Assembly: GCF_900177675.1 (NCBI RefSeq)
Contig: NZ_FXWM01000001.1
Span: 567,001-631,000 of the forward strand
Length of the DNA: 64,000 nucleotides
Direction: 5' to 3'
DNA from: Bacillus sp. OV166
GTDB lineage: Bacteria > Bacillota > Bacilli > Bacillales > Cytobacillaceae
The notes below the pieces were generated by a model, which saw nothing but the letters and a program-made list of their open reading frames with translations, ran no database searches and was not told the origin of the DNA. A program made the position numbers and the translations under genes. Shown here piece after piece: positions 37,499 to 46,697 of the stretch (position 1 is its first letter; every line of letters starts with the position of its first letter).

Positions 37499-38890
37499 TT
37501 GTTTAAGAAAAAACTTATGAAAAAGGTTCTTCCAGTTGCTGTCCTTTCAACCATAGCTTTTAGCAGTCTTGTTGGAACAGGCACCGCTAACGCAGAATCA
37601 GAAAATACAACTAAAAACAATGAGGAAATTAAAAATGTCATTTTTCTAATCGGGGATGGAATGGGTGTTTCATATACGTCGGCCTACCGTTATTTAAAAG
37701 ACAACCCGTCTACTAAAAGAGTAGAGCCAACTGAGTTTGATAAATTTCTAGTTGGACAACAGACTACATATCCAGAGGATGCGAAGCAAAATGTAACGGA
37801 TTCAGCATCTGCAGCAACGGCCATGGCTGCGGGAGTCAAAACCTATAATGCTGCCATCGCGGTTGACAATGACAAATCTGAAGTCAAAACAGTCCTTGAA
37901 GCAGCGAAAGAGAAGGGGAAATCAACCGGACTGGTTGCTACGTCAGAAATCACACATGCCACACCTGCATCGTTTGGTTCTCATGATGTAAACCGTAATA
38001 ACATGAATGCCATTGCGGATGATTATTATAATGAGATGGTGAACGGAAAACACAAAATTGACGTTCTTTTGGGAGGCGGCTCGGATTTATTTATCCGTCA
38101 AGACCGTAACCTTACAGATGAATTCAAAAAAGACGGATACAGTTATGTTTCAAATCTTCAAGAATTGAAAAAAGACAAAAATGACCAGGTACTCGGTTTA
38201 TTTGCGAAACGAGGCATGCCAAAAATGATTGACCGGACGGCAGAGATGCCTTCCCTAGCAGATATGACGACTTCTGCTATTGAGCGCTTAAATCAAAATA
38301 AAAAAGGGTTCTTTTTGATGGTGGAAGGAAGCCAGATCGACTGGGCAGGTCATGATAATGATATTGTTGGGGCGATGAGTGAAATGGAAGATTTCGAAAT
38401 AGCGTTCAAAGCAGCGATTGATTTTGCCAAAAAGGATGGACATACATTAGTAGTGGCAACAGCTGACCATTCAACTGGCGGTTACTCGATCGGTGCCCGC
38501 GGAGAGTACAACTGGTTTAGTGCACCAATCAATGCAACAAAACGCACCCCTGATTTTATGGCAGAGCAAATTGCTAATGGGGCAGATGTGAAAGAAACTT
38601 TGTCTAAATATATTAATCTCCCTTTAACAGATAAAGAGATTCAGTCTGTTAAAGATGCTGCTGCTACGAAGAAAGTAGTGGATATCGATAATGCGATCGA
38701 ACAAATTATTGATATCCGTTCATTCACTGGGTGGACGACTGGCGGGCATACGGGTGAAGATGTAAACGTATATGCATTTGGTCCCGCTAGCGACCGTTTT
38801 GCCGGTCAAATTGATAATACAGACAATGCCAAAATCATCTTTGATATTCTTGAAAAAGGTAGCAAAAAAATAGTCATCGAAGACAAGTAA
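37499..38890 (+). CDS. Secreted alkaline phosphatase
   Basis: 463 residues. The N-terminal KKKLMKKVLPVAVLSTIAFS and a cleavage site near AESE form a Sec signal peptide. The mature enzyme has the metal-binding IGDGMG, the catalytic serine in NVTDSASAATAMAAG, DWAGHDND and TADHSTGGY plus TGGHTGEDVN near the C-terminus. It hydrolyses phosphate monoesters outside the cell. Starts at TTG, with GAGGGGG 9 nt upstream. The PhoP box upstream says it is induced by phosphate starvation. Comparable to B. subtilis PhoA and PhoB in length. Confidence 0.95.
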   Translation: MFKKKLMKKVLPVAVLSTIAFSSLVGTGTANAESENTTKNNEEIKNVIFLIGDGMGVSYTSAYRYLKDNPSTKRVEPTEFDKFLVGQQTTYPEDAKQNVTDSASAATAMAAGVKTYNAAIAVDNDKSEVKTVLEAAKEKGKSTGLVATSEITHATPASFGSHDVNRNNMNAIADDYYNEMVNGKHKIDVLLGGGSDLFIRQDRNLTDEFKKDGYSYVSNLQELKKDKNDQVLGLFAKRGMPKMIDRTAEMPSLADMTTSAIERLNQNKKGFFLMVEGSQIDWAGHDNDIVGAMSEMEDFEIAFKAAIDFAKKDGHTLVVATADHSTGGYSIGARGEYNWFSAPINATKRTPDFMAEQIANGADVKETLSKYINLPLTDKEIQSVKDAAATKKVVDIDNAIEQIIDIRSFTGWTTGGHTGEDVNVYAFGPASDRFAGQIDNTDNAKIIFDILEKGSKKIVIEDK

Positions 38891-38925
38891 GTTTCAAAAA
38901 TTTAGTAGATTAGGATTGGAAAATA

Positions 38926-38964
38926 AGATATCCCGTTGCCTTTGCAGCAGCGGGATATCTTTCT
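38926..38964 (+). terminator. Terminator of alkaline phosphatase
   Basis: A 10-bp perfect stem (38926-38935 with 38951-38960) with a T-rich tail. Confidence 0.7.
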
Positions 38965-38982
38965 AAAAAGGAGTTTTACTTG

Positions 38983-39669
38983 ATGGGAGGAATCGATGTG
39001 AAACAGGCAATGATAACTATTTTATTTGTTTTTCTACTTACGGGCTGTTCATTTGTTTCAATTCAGCCAACTAATGAGAAAACTGATGCAAAAATAGAGA
39101 ATACTTCCACAGCTATCAAAAAGATCTCGAAAGATGATCATGACGCTTATTATAATAGCCCTCAGGTTACGGATGATTCAACCTTACAAAAACCCGGCCA
39201 GTCTGTTACGGATGAAAAAGGGGAGGCCACTTTAAAAGCGATCAAACATATAAATAAGGTATATCATTTCGGAGACATTGAGTACACGATCAAAGAAATG
39301 AAACTACTTCACTACCGACCTGATTATAGTTTAATTGACTATTTCCATCCGTTAACGGAAGCTGAGGAATTTGATTTTATTAAATTAAGTGTGGATATAA
39401 AAAATCAATCCAAAGAAAAACGGAATTTTGCTCCAGTCGCCCTTTTTGAAACGAATACAGGTGTGAAAATGGATTGGAAACAGGATATGTATCTTGAACA
39501 TTTGAATGGAGAAATCGAAGGAAATCAAATCAAACGGGGGAGTCTAGGCTTTATAGTTGACCAAGCTGGCAGCAAAAAAACGGAATGGATTAGTCTTCTT
39601 ACCAGTGACGTGTTTAATGATAAACACGAAAGGCTGGAGGAAGCACAAAAAATCCAACTTGATTTTTAA
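38983..39669 (+). CDS. DUF4352-like lipoprotein
   Basis: 228 residues from the ATG. The N-terminus ends in lipobox LTGC and should be lipid-anchored outside. A low-complexity linker (about residues 20-80) precedes a C-terminal domain of about 130 residues (YHFGDIEYTIKEMKL ... FDFIKLSVDIKNQSKEKRNF), resembling DUF4352/DUF5067 immunoglobulin-like domains. The start is ambiguous: TTG 38980 or ATG 38983 behind AAAGGAG, or GTG 38998 behind GGGAGG. Function unknown. Confidence 0.75.
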   Translation: MGGIDVKQAMITILFVFLLTGCSFVSIQPTNEKTDAKIENTSTAIKKISKDDHDAYYNSPQVTDDSTLQKPGQSVTDEKGEATLKAIKHINKVYHFGDIEYTIKEMKLLHYRPDYSLIDYFHPLTEAEEFDFIKLSVDIKNQSKEKRNFAPVALFETNTGVKMDWKQDMYLEHLNGEIEGNQIKRGSLGFIVDQAGSKKTEWISLLTSDVFNDKHERLEEAQKIQLDF

Positions 39670-39682
39670 TGGAGAATAAAAA

Positions 39683-39732
39683 GGTGTCAGGCACCACTCG
39701 TGGACATTTGTCCACGAGCGGTGCCTGACACC
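39683..39732 (+). repeat. Palindromic repeat A, copy 10
   Basis: The same 50-bp hairpin as copy 7, unchanged. It lies 13 nt after the lipoprotein stop codon and ends in CCCTTT, so it can serve as terminator. Confidence 0.9.
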
Positions 39733-39811
39733 CTTTGGCCAGTTTGAAATTTTTACGAATATATAAAGACCTTGAGTAATTGTACCTCTCTGGAAGAAAC
39801 GGAAGGACATC

Positions 39812-39846
39812 AGGGCCCTACCCATGATTGGGATAGGGCCCTATTT
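39812..39846. terminator. Orphan hairpin
   Basis: AGGGCCCTACCCA pairs with TGGGATAGGGCCCT with one bulge and a short T-run. It lies between the lipoprotein gene with its repeat and the next regulator, with no other gene to terminate. Confidence 0.5.
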
Positions 39847-39966
39847 GTGTTCCGAGGTTGTGCAACATATTGGTACAATTTTTATGAGAGGGTATTCATT
39901 ATGGATATAGTATAATAAAAATACTGAAATTTCTAATTGTGCAGGTCGTATTCTGGAGGGATCGCG

Positions 39967-41523
39967 TTGACAGTCGGGGAACTATGCCGAACACTTATTG
40001 TAGACGATGAAATGTTAATCAGACAAGGGATTAAGCATTATATCAATTGGGAGCAAGAGGGGTTTATGATTGTTGGTGAGGCTTCGAACGGTCAAGAAGC
40101 CCTGGAGTTAATCGAAGCAACCAAACCACACATCATTATTACAGATATCGTGATGCCAATCATGGATGGAGAAGAATTAACAAGAATTGTGAAGGATAGA
40201 TATCCTCAAATTGAAATCATTATTTTAAGTAGTTTTGGAGAATTCGATTATGTTCGCTCCACCTTCCAAAGTGGTGTCGTTGATTATATCTTAAAGCCGA
40301 AGCTCAATGCAGACGGTCTCTTAAAGGCGCTGAAAAATGCCGCAAGCAGAATTCCTTCCTTTCAGAAAGTGGATCAAAGATTAACAGGCAATCTCCCAAT
40401 TGGGCGGATTATCAATAAACTGATTTCAGGATATGAAGTGAAGTATGATTCGGAGTTAGTATCCAAAGCTTTGCCATACAGCATTTATTGTTTAATTGGA
40501 GCTGATTTAAGGAATCACCAGTCTAGAAATAGTGCAGAATTTCAAACAAGTATCAAGGCGAAAATCGAAGAGGCATTGCAACATATCATAAATCAAGTTG
40601 TTTACGAGCCCTTAAGCGTTGAAGAGAATATCATTGGATACTTAATTAATATAAACAAGCAGAATGATAAAGAGTTTATTAAATTGACCAGCAAACTTGC
40701 AGAGTCTATACCAGGAATAAGTATTGCTTTGACGGATGAGTTTTCAGACCTTTCTCAACTAGAAAGCAACTACAAAGAAAGTCTCGTAAAATTGTTAGAT
40801 TATCGCTTTTATTTTCCAAATCAACCGTTTTTAATGAAAGTGAATCTTCCAAAAGTGCCGCCCAAACCCGAAAATTTTAATTTGGATTGGTTTACAGAAG
40901 AATTAAAGAGAAAACATTTTGATTCCGCTTTCAAATATCTACAAGACCATGTAAAGGTAATGTCTTCTTGTTATACGATGGATGTCTTTGAATATAAAGC
41001 TTTTTTTGGCAACATTATTTTTAACATTACCATTCTCCTAAGTAATATGAAGTTTGACGTAACAGAATTGGAAGAAGCCAAGTATTCATATTTTAGGTCG
41101 ATTGATGAAGCACCTTCGGCGGAGGCCACGGTTGAACTAATGAATCGCTTTATTGAAGAAGCGGAAAAATGCATATTTTTGGTGCAGAGTGAGCCAGAAG
41201 ATATAAATATGAAAAAACTGATGGAATATATAAGAGAACATTATGCCGAACCGCTTACCCTTACTGGGGTCGCAAAGCACTTTCATTTTAATCCATCTTA
41301 TCTTTCAAGCTATTTTTCAACGCATAATAAGGAAGGATTCATCGAATATCTCAATAGAATGCGGATCGAAGAAGCGACGAAACTGCTCATGGAGGGAATG
41401 GAATCTATCTCAGAAATTAGTGGAATGGTCGGTTATTCGGACCACAGTTATTTCTGTAAAGTTTTTAAGAAAATAAAGGGATTGTCTCCAAGCCAATACA
41501 AAAGAAAGCAAAAACTAAGATAA
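39967..41523 (+). CDS. YesN-type response regulator (REC, linker, AraC HTH)
   Basis: 518 residues. The receiver has Asp60 (IIITDIVMPIMDG) and YILKPK. A middle domain of about 270 residues typical of long YesN-type regulators follows. The C-terminal AraC-type pair of HTHs has LTLTGVAKHFHFNPSYLS and LSPSQYKRK. TTG at 39967 stands 6 nt after GGAGGG and fits the family N-terminus. Unusually the regulator comes before its kinase (next gene). The adjacent importer and lacZ are the likely targets. Confidence 0.9.
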   Translation: MTVGELCRTLIVDDEMLIRQGIKHYINWEQEGFMIVGEASNGQEALELIEATKPHIIITDIVMPIMDGEELTRIVKDRYPQIEIIILSSFGEFDYVRSTFQSGVVDYILKPKLNADGLLKALKNAASRIPSFQKVDQRLTGNLPIGRIINKLISGYEVKYDSELVSKALPYSIYCLIGADLRNHQSRNSAEFQTSIKAKIEEALQHIINQVVYEPLSVEENIIGYLININKQNDKEFIKLTSKLAESIPGISIALTDEFSDLSQLESNYKESLVKLLDYRFYFPNQPFLMKVNLPKVPPKPENFNLDWFTEELKRKHFDSAFKYLQDHVKVMSSCYTMDVFEYKAFFGNIIFNITILLSNMKFDVTELEEAKYSYFRSIDEAPSAEATVELMNRFIEEAEKCIFLVQSEPEDINMKKLMEYIREHYAEPLTLTGVAKHFHFNPSYLSSYFSTHNKEGFIEYLNRMRIEEATKLLMEGMESISEISGMVGYSDHSYFCKVFKKIKGLSPSQYKRKQKLR

Positions 41524-41536
41524 GAGATGGTGAATT

Positions 41537-43300
41537 ATGAGATTTATTCCCGAACGTTTTAAATATAACGGATTCTTTATCGTTATGTTTTTCATTACGG
41601 TTATGATGATTATCACAGTTTCGATCACTATTACATGGACAACGATTCGGATGTCGGAGCAATTTTTTATTAAAAAGTTTAGCATTACGAACTCCAAAGT
41701 AATGAGTCAGGTAAAGGAAAGTTTCGAATCCTTTAACTATTCGGTCGTCCTAGCATCTAACAATCTCCTTCAAAGCAATACGTTTAAAAAAATTCTTACG
41801 AAGGAGCAATATAGCAATAAAGAGAAACTTAATGCCTATTTTAATGCGGGCCAACAGTTAAAGCGAATTGAAACTAATTTAGATGCATATGAAGAAAGCA
41901 TTCTAGTCATGGGTAGAAATGGATTCAGTTTTGCAACGGATCGGACGTACTGGCCAATTACGGATGAGGAATTAAGGGCTAGCAGACTTACTAGTAATAC
42001 GTTTAAGGAACCAAAGAAACTGGTGTACCAATTGGACAAGCGAAATGATGGAACGAATCGCCAGTTCATTGTGGCATCAAAGGTACTAATGGAACGGATC
42101 AACGGTACTGTTTATGGATCGATGTTCTTTGCGTTTGATGAAAGTCAATTTAGACAGTTCTTCACAAGCTATACAGGACCTGGTAATAATGTGTTTGTCG
42201 TAGACAAGCAGGGAGTTATTGTTTCTAGCAACCAATCAAAGCTCATAGGTCAAGCACCAAAAGGCTTGCTTAGCTATGTAGGAAAAATTGAAAAGAGTTC
42301 AGACCATTATATCATTGATAATTTTATGGGAAAGGATCAGATTATCTCGATGGAATACCTTCCATCGTTTGACATGTACCTATTTAATATAATTGATAAG
42401 CAAAAAGCAGTTGGAGACCTAATTGATAAGAAAGATATCGTGCTCATCTCAATGGGTATCGTCTTTGTGGCGTTAATCATTGTCTTACTAGCGACGAGGA
42501 GATTGACAAATTCGTTATCGAGTCTTGTTAAGCAGATAGAAGATGCGTCAAAACATGAATTCCACCAATATGTTACTGCAACCGGCACATATGAAACCAT
42601 GAAAATCGGCAATGCCTTTAATTCCATGCTCGATGAGCTCCACTTGTATGTTGAACAGCTTGTGGAATCACAAAAGCAAAAGCGCAATGCGGAATTGGCT
42701 GCGCTTCAGCAGCAAATTAATCCTCATTTTTTATACAACACGTTAACTTCAATAAAATTCATGGTGCAGCAAGGTGGAAAAGAAGAAACCGAAGCAACAA
42801 TTAATTCTTTAATATCCTTGCTTCAGAATACAATTGGCAATGTCAGCGAGACGAATACCATTGTCCAAGAAGTGGATAATTTAAAAAATTACGTCCTTAT
42901 TAATCAAAAGCGGTACGGTAACCGGATTAATGTTAACTATTTTATCGCGCCAGATTGTTTGGAATATCACGTACCAAAGCTAATCCTGCAGCCTTTTATG
43001 GAAAATTCATTCTTTCATGGCTTCAATCGTAAGACTGGTGGCTATATTAATGTACTTGTCTGGAAAGAGGAGAATACGTTGATTTGTGAAGTCGTGGATA
43101 ACGGAGATGGAATGGAAGTCTCTTCAGAGAATAAACTCCCGACTACAAAGCGTAAGCAACAGATGTTTTCTGGGATTGGTGTGCGGAATGTCCATGAGCG
43201 TATCCAACTGATTTACGGGGAACAGTATGGGGTGACAATTTCTAGCGAGTTGGGTGAAGGGACAAAGGTCCGGATGACACTTCCAGTTTCAACTAAGTGA
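41537..43300 (+). CDS. YesM-type sensor histidine kinase
   Basis: 587 residues. A first membrane helix (about 14-34), an extracellular sensing domain of about 250 residues, a second helix (about 300-320), a HAMP domain, the histidine box (LQQQINPHFLYNTLTSIKFM) and the HATPase (LQPFMENSFFHGF, DNGDGME, GIGVRNVHERIQL). All key motifs are present. Located 13 bp after its regulator and ahead of a galactoside importer, so an oligosaccharide is the likely signal. Confidence 0.92.
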   Translation: MRFIPERFKYNGFFIVMFFITVMMIITVSITITWTTIRMSEQFFIKKFSITNSKVMSQVKESFESFNYSVVLASNNLLQSNTFKKILTKEQYSNKEKLNAYFNAGQQLKRIETNLDAYEESILVMGRNGFSFATDRTYWPITDEELRASRLTSNTFKEPKKLVYQLDKRNDGTNRQFIVASKVLMERINGTVYGSMFFAFDESQFRQFFTSYTGPGNNVFVVDKQGVIVSSNQSKLIGQAPKGLLSYVGKIEKSSDHYIIDNFMGKDQIISMEYLPSFDMYLFNIIDKQKAVGDLIDKKDIVLISMGIVFVALIIVLLATRRLTNSLSSLVKQIEDASKHEFHQYVTATGTYETMKIGNAFNSMLDELHLYVEQLVESQKQKRNAELAALQQQINPHFLYNTLTSIKFMVQQGGKEETEATINSLISLLQNTIGNVSETNTIVQEVDNLKNYVLINQKRYGNRINVNYFIAPDCLEYHVPKLILQPFMENSFFHGFNRKTGGYINVLVWKEENTLICEVVDNGDGMEVSSENKLPTTKRKQQMFSGIGVRNVHERIQLIYGEQYGVTISSELGEGTKVRMTLPVSTK

Positions 43301-43436
43301 AAATAGTCATAAAATCTAAAAATAATCCAAATAAATCAATTGGAAGCGTGTTCATGTTATAAAAATATTACCAACCATTAAAAATATCGTCCTAACGGTT
43401 ACTTCTTAACAGGTGATAACATTGTATTTGTAAGTT

Positions 43437-43450
43437 AGATAACGCTTACA
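43437..43450 (-). promoter_or_regulatory. Candidate cre (CcpA) site
   Basis: On the minus strand TGTAAGCGTTATCT matches the cre consensus with one mismatch. It lies 26 bp before the binding-protein gene. Confidence 0.5.
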
Positions 43451-43475
43451 AAAATAGAATGTTGGGGGAATATCA

Positions 43476-44762
43476 ATGAAAAAAGTACTAGCACTCTTTT
43501 TAGTTAGTATATTGATGCTAACTGCCTGTTCTTCGGGATCAAATAAAGAGACTTCCGACAGCGGCAAAGATACAAATGAAGTAACAGTATGGGCATGGGA
43601 CCCGAATTTTAACATTAAAGCAATGAATTTAGCAAAAGAAGCTTATAAATCTGAAAACGCAGATGTAAACATTAAAGTTATTGAACATGCTCAAGATGAC
43701 ATTATTCAAAAGCTTAATACGAGCTTAAGTTCTGGAACTACAAAAGGACTTCCGAATATTGTTTTAATTGAAGATTATCGGGCACAAAGCTTCCTTAAAG
43801 CGTATCCAGATATGTTCCAAGAGTTAACTGGCTCTTTTAAAGCGGATGATTTCGCTCAGTATAAAATTGCTCCTACCAGCTTGGATGGCAAAAACTACGG
43901 TCTTCCATTCGATACTGGTGTTACAGGACTATATGTTAGAACGGATTACTTGGAAAAAGCTGGATACAAAGTTGAGGATTTAAAAGATATCGACTGGAAC
44001 AAGTACATTGAAGTAGGTAAAAAGGTTAAAGAAGCAACAGGTAAATCAATGCTTACACAGGATCCAAAAGATCTAGGTCTAATTCGTATGATGATTCAAA
44101 CGAGCGGTTCATGGTATTTAAAGAATGACGGGGTTACACCTGACATAGCGGACAACGCTTCTTTAAAGGAAGCATTCCAAACATATAAAGAGCTTTTAGA
44201 TGCGGATTTAGTGAAACCTGTCTCTGATTGGGGCCAATTTGTAGCAGGATTTAACAGTGGTGATGTTGCTACGGTTCCTACGGGTAACTGGATTACTCCA
44301 TCCATCAAAGCGGAAAGCTCACAAGCAGGTAAGTGGGCAGTTGTTCCGATGCCAAAACAAGCTGGAATTTCAGGTTCCGTGAACGCCTCTAACTTAGGCG
44401 GAAGCTCTTGGTACGTGCTTAACATTCCTGGTAAAGAAAAGGCTGCTGACTTCTTAGCAAAAACTTTTGGTTCTAATGCTGATTTTTATCAGACTTTGAA
44501 TAAGGAAATGGGAGCGATCGGTACTTACAAGCCAGCTGCTGAAGGCGAAGCGTATAAGGCTGCGGACGATTTCTTCGGAGGTCAAAAGGTCGTTAGTGAC
44601 TTTGCTGCCTGGACAGAGAAAATTCCTCAAGTAAACTATGGTATGCATACGTATGCAATTGAGGACATTTTAGCTGTTGGAATGCAGGACTACCTTAAGG
44701 GTAAAGATCTAGATAAAGTATTAGAAGATGCTCAAAAGCAAGCTGAAGAACAAATTAAATAA
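43476..44762 (+). CDS. Carbohydrate ABC transporter substrate-binding lipoprotein (galactoside importer)
   Basis: 428 residues. A signal peptide with lipobox LTAC (Cys18) anchors it outside. The body is a family-1 solute-binding protein (EVTVWAWDPNFN and YGLPFDTGVTGLYVRTDYLEKAG). Downstream permeases and LacZ suggest lactose or galacto-oligosaccharides as substrate, by context. GGGGGAA precedes the ATG. A structured hairpin follows it. Confidence 0.9.
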   Translation: MKKVLALFLVSILMLTACSSGSNKETSDSGKDTNEVTVWAWDPNFNIKAMNLAKEAYKSENADVNIKVIEHAQDDIIQKLNTSLSSGTTKGLPNIVLIEDYRAQSFLKAYPDMFQELTGSFKADDFAQYKIAPTSLDGKNYGLPFDTGVTGLYVRTDYLEKAGYKVEDLKDIDWNKYIEVGKKVKEATGKSMLTQDPKDLGLIRMMIQTSGSWYLKNDGVTPDIADNASLKEAFQTYKELLDADLVKPVSDWGQFVAGFNSGDVATVPTGNWITPSIKAESSQAGKWAVVPMPKQAGISGSVNASNLGGSSWYVLNIPGKEKAADFLAKTFGSNADFYQTLNKEMGAIGTYKPAAEGEAYKAADDFFGGQKVVSDFAAWTEKIPQVNYGMHTYAIEDILAVGMQDYLKGKDLDKVLEDAQKQAEEQIK

Positions 44763-44800
44763 AAAAACAAGTTGAAAAGTAACAAATCTATAAGAAATTA

Positions 44801-44889
44801 AGCCTCGGTATTTCGCCGGCTTCTCCATTAAGGTTAAACGGAGGTATCTGATGTGTCAGGCGAAGTTCAGAGGCTATCTTTTTAATTAA
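44801..44889 (+). promoter_or_regulatory. Intra-operon hairpin with leader ORF
   Basis: AGCCTC (44801) pairs with GAGGCT (44870) and TTCGCC (44812) with GGCGAA (44859) around a symmetric 5-base internal loop, followed by ATCTTTTT, a terminator shape. Inside it a GGAGGT Shine-Dalgarno at 44840 precedes an ATG at 44851 with a 12-codon ORF (MCQAKFRGYLFN) that runs through the right arm to a TAA at 44887. Translating it would open the hairpin. Confidence 0.5.
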
Positions 44890-44911
44890 AAGTGTAAGGA
44901 GTTGACTCAAG

Positions 44912-45841
44912 TTGATAACCTCTAAAGTAAATCACAATCAGACCCTGAGTTCAGTAAAATCAGGCCGGAAAATTCGGGCGAAAAATGCTGTCATTGGCTG
45001 GTCCTTCGTTATTGTCGCAGCTGTATTGATCTTTTCCTTTTATTTCTACCCAATGGTTCAGGCACTTATTTTGTCCTTTCAATCAGGAGTCGGTGCAAAT
45101 CTAACGTTTACTGGCATCGATAATTATACACGATTGTTTAAGGATCCAACGTTCCTTACAACAGTAAAAAATACAGTGATTTATCTAATCATTCAAGTAC
45201 CAGTGATGATTTTACTGGCTTTGTTTCTTTCCGTTTTATTAAATAATAAGACGTTGAAGCTAAAGGGATTTTTTCGGACAGCCATCTTCTTACCCTGTGT
45301 AACTTCTCTTGTTGCCTATTCCGTCATCTTCAAATATTTGTTTGGTCAAGATGGCATGATTAATATCATGCTAATGAAAGTTTCACTAATTTCGGAACCG
45401 ATTCAATGGCTTACTGATCCCTTCTGGGCAAAAATAGCGATTATTGTAGCCATCACATGGCGTTGGACTGGCTATAACATGATATTCTATTTATCCGCTC
45501 TTCAAAATGTTGATGAATCGATCTATGAAGCGGCAAGAATAGATGGTGCTTCGGCAGTTCAACAATTTTTCAAAATAACCATTCCAATGTTGAAACCGAT
45601 TATCCTATTTACATCGATTACCTCAACGATTGGTACGCTTCAGTTGTTTGATGAGGTTATGAATATTACCAAGGGTGGACCGGGAAATGCGACCATGACA
45701 ATTTCTCAGTACATTTACAATTTATCATTTAAGTATACCCCTGACTTCGGATATGCGGCTACTGTCTCTTATGCCATCGTCATTATGATCGTCATCTTCT
45801 CTATTATTCAGTTCAAAGTGGCAGGTGATAAAAATGAATAA
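44912..45841 (+). CDS. Sugar ABC transporter permease (MalF/LacF type)
   Basis: 309 residues, six membrane helices, EAA loop ESIYEAARIDGASAVQQFFKITIPM. TTG start with AAGGAG upstream. Pairs with the next gene, whose start overlaps its stop by 8 bp. No ATPase gene is in this unit. Confidence 0.92.
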   Translation: MITSKVNHNQTLSSVKSGRKIRAKNAVIGWSFVIVAAVLIFSFYFYPMVQALILSFQSGVGANLTFTGIDNYTRLFKDPTFLTTVKNTVIYLIIQVPVMILLALFLSVLLNNKTLKLKGFFRTAIFLPCVTSLVAYSVIFKYLFGQDGMINIMLMKVSLISEPIQWLTDPFWAKIAIIVAITWRWTGYNMIFYLSALQNVDESIYEAARIDGASAVQQFFKITIPMLKPIILFTSITSTIGTLQLFDEVMNITKGGPGNATMTISQYIYNLSFKYTPDFGYAATVSYAIVIMIVIFSIIQFKVAGDKNE

Positions 45842-46658
45842 CCTTAAACGCTCATTCAGCTATACAGTCCTTATCATCGCTTCCATTGTTTCTATGTTTC
45901 CGTTTCTATGGATGATTGTGAGCTCAACAAACAAGTCTGTAGATGTGACGCAAGGAAGGATGCTGCCTGGCAGTCACTTTATAGAAAACCTTCACAATCT
46001 ATTAGACACAGTTGAGCTTGTACCAGCATTAATGAATTCAGTGAAAATCTCGATTCTCACAACAGTACTTGCCATGCTTATCGCCTCCTTGGCAGGATAT
46101 GGATTTGAAATTTACAAAAGTAAGTCGAAGGACTTTGTGTTTAATATTTTACTGGTTTCTATGATGATTCCTTTTGCGGCTTTAATGGTACCGCTCTTTA
46201 GAATGTTTGCCACCATTTCTCAAGCCCTTCCAATGATCGGAATCGATACGCTTACAGCCGTCATCTTACCAACAGTTACAACTGCTTATCTTATCTTTTT
46301 CTTTAGACAAAGCACAAAGATGTTCCCGAAGGAGATTCTTGAAGCGGGAAGAATTGATGGTCTGTCCGAATTGGGATGTTTCTTCCGGATATATGTTCCT
46401 ACAATGAAGACGACCTATGCAGCAGCTGCCATCATTACCTTCATGGCTAGCTGGAACAGTTATTTATGGCCGCTGGTTGTGTTGCAGTCACCCGAGAACC
46501 AGACCATTCCGCTGTTAATCTCAAACCTCGGTTCAAGCTACTCACCCGACTTTGGAATGATTATGACAGCGATTGTGATTGCCACCCTGCCGGCAGCACT
46601 TATTTTCTTCATTATGCAAAAGCATTTCGTTGCAGGGATGATGGGTTCAGTTAAATAA
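45834..46658 (+). CDS. Sugar ABC transporter permease (MalG/LacG type)
   Basis: 274 residues with six membrane helices and the EAA loop KEILEAGRIDGLSELGCFFRIYVPT. Start taken at ATG 45834, coupled to the preceding gene; the frame opens at 45825. It is 39 bp from the beta-galactosidase gene, so one transcript is likely. Confidence 0.92.
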   Translation: MNNLKRSFSYTVLIIASIVSMFPFLWMIVSSTNKSVDVTQGRMLPGSHFIENLHNLLDTVELVPALMNSVKISILTTVLAMLIASLAGYGFEIYKSKSKDFVFNILLVSMMIPFAALMVPLFRMFATISQALPMIGIDTLTAVILPTVTTAYLIFFFRQSTKMFPKEILEAGRIDGLSELGCFFRIYVPTMKTTYAAAAIITFMASWNSYLWPLVVLQSPENQTIPLLISNLGSSYSPDFGMIMTAIVIATLPAALIFFIMQKHFVAGMMGSVK

Positions 46659-46697
46659 TAAAATTTTGGAAAAATGTAGATAGGAAGAGTGATAGTG

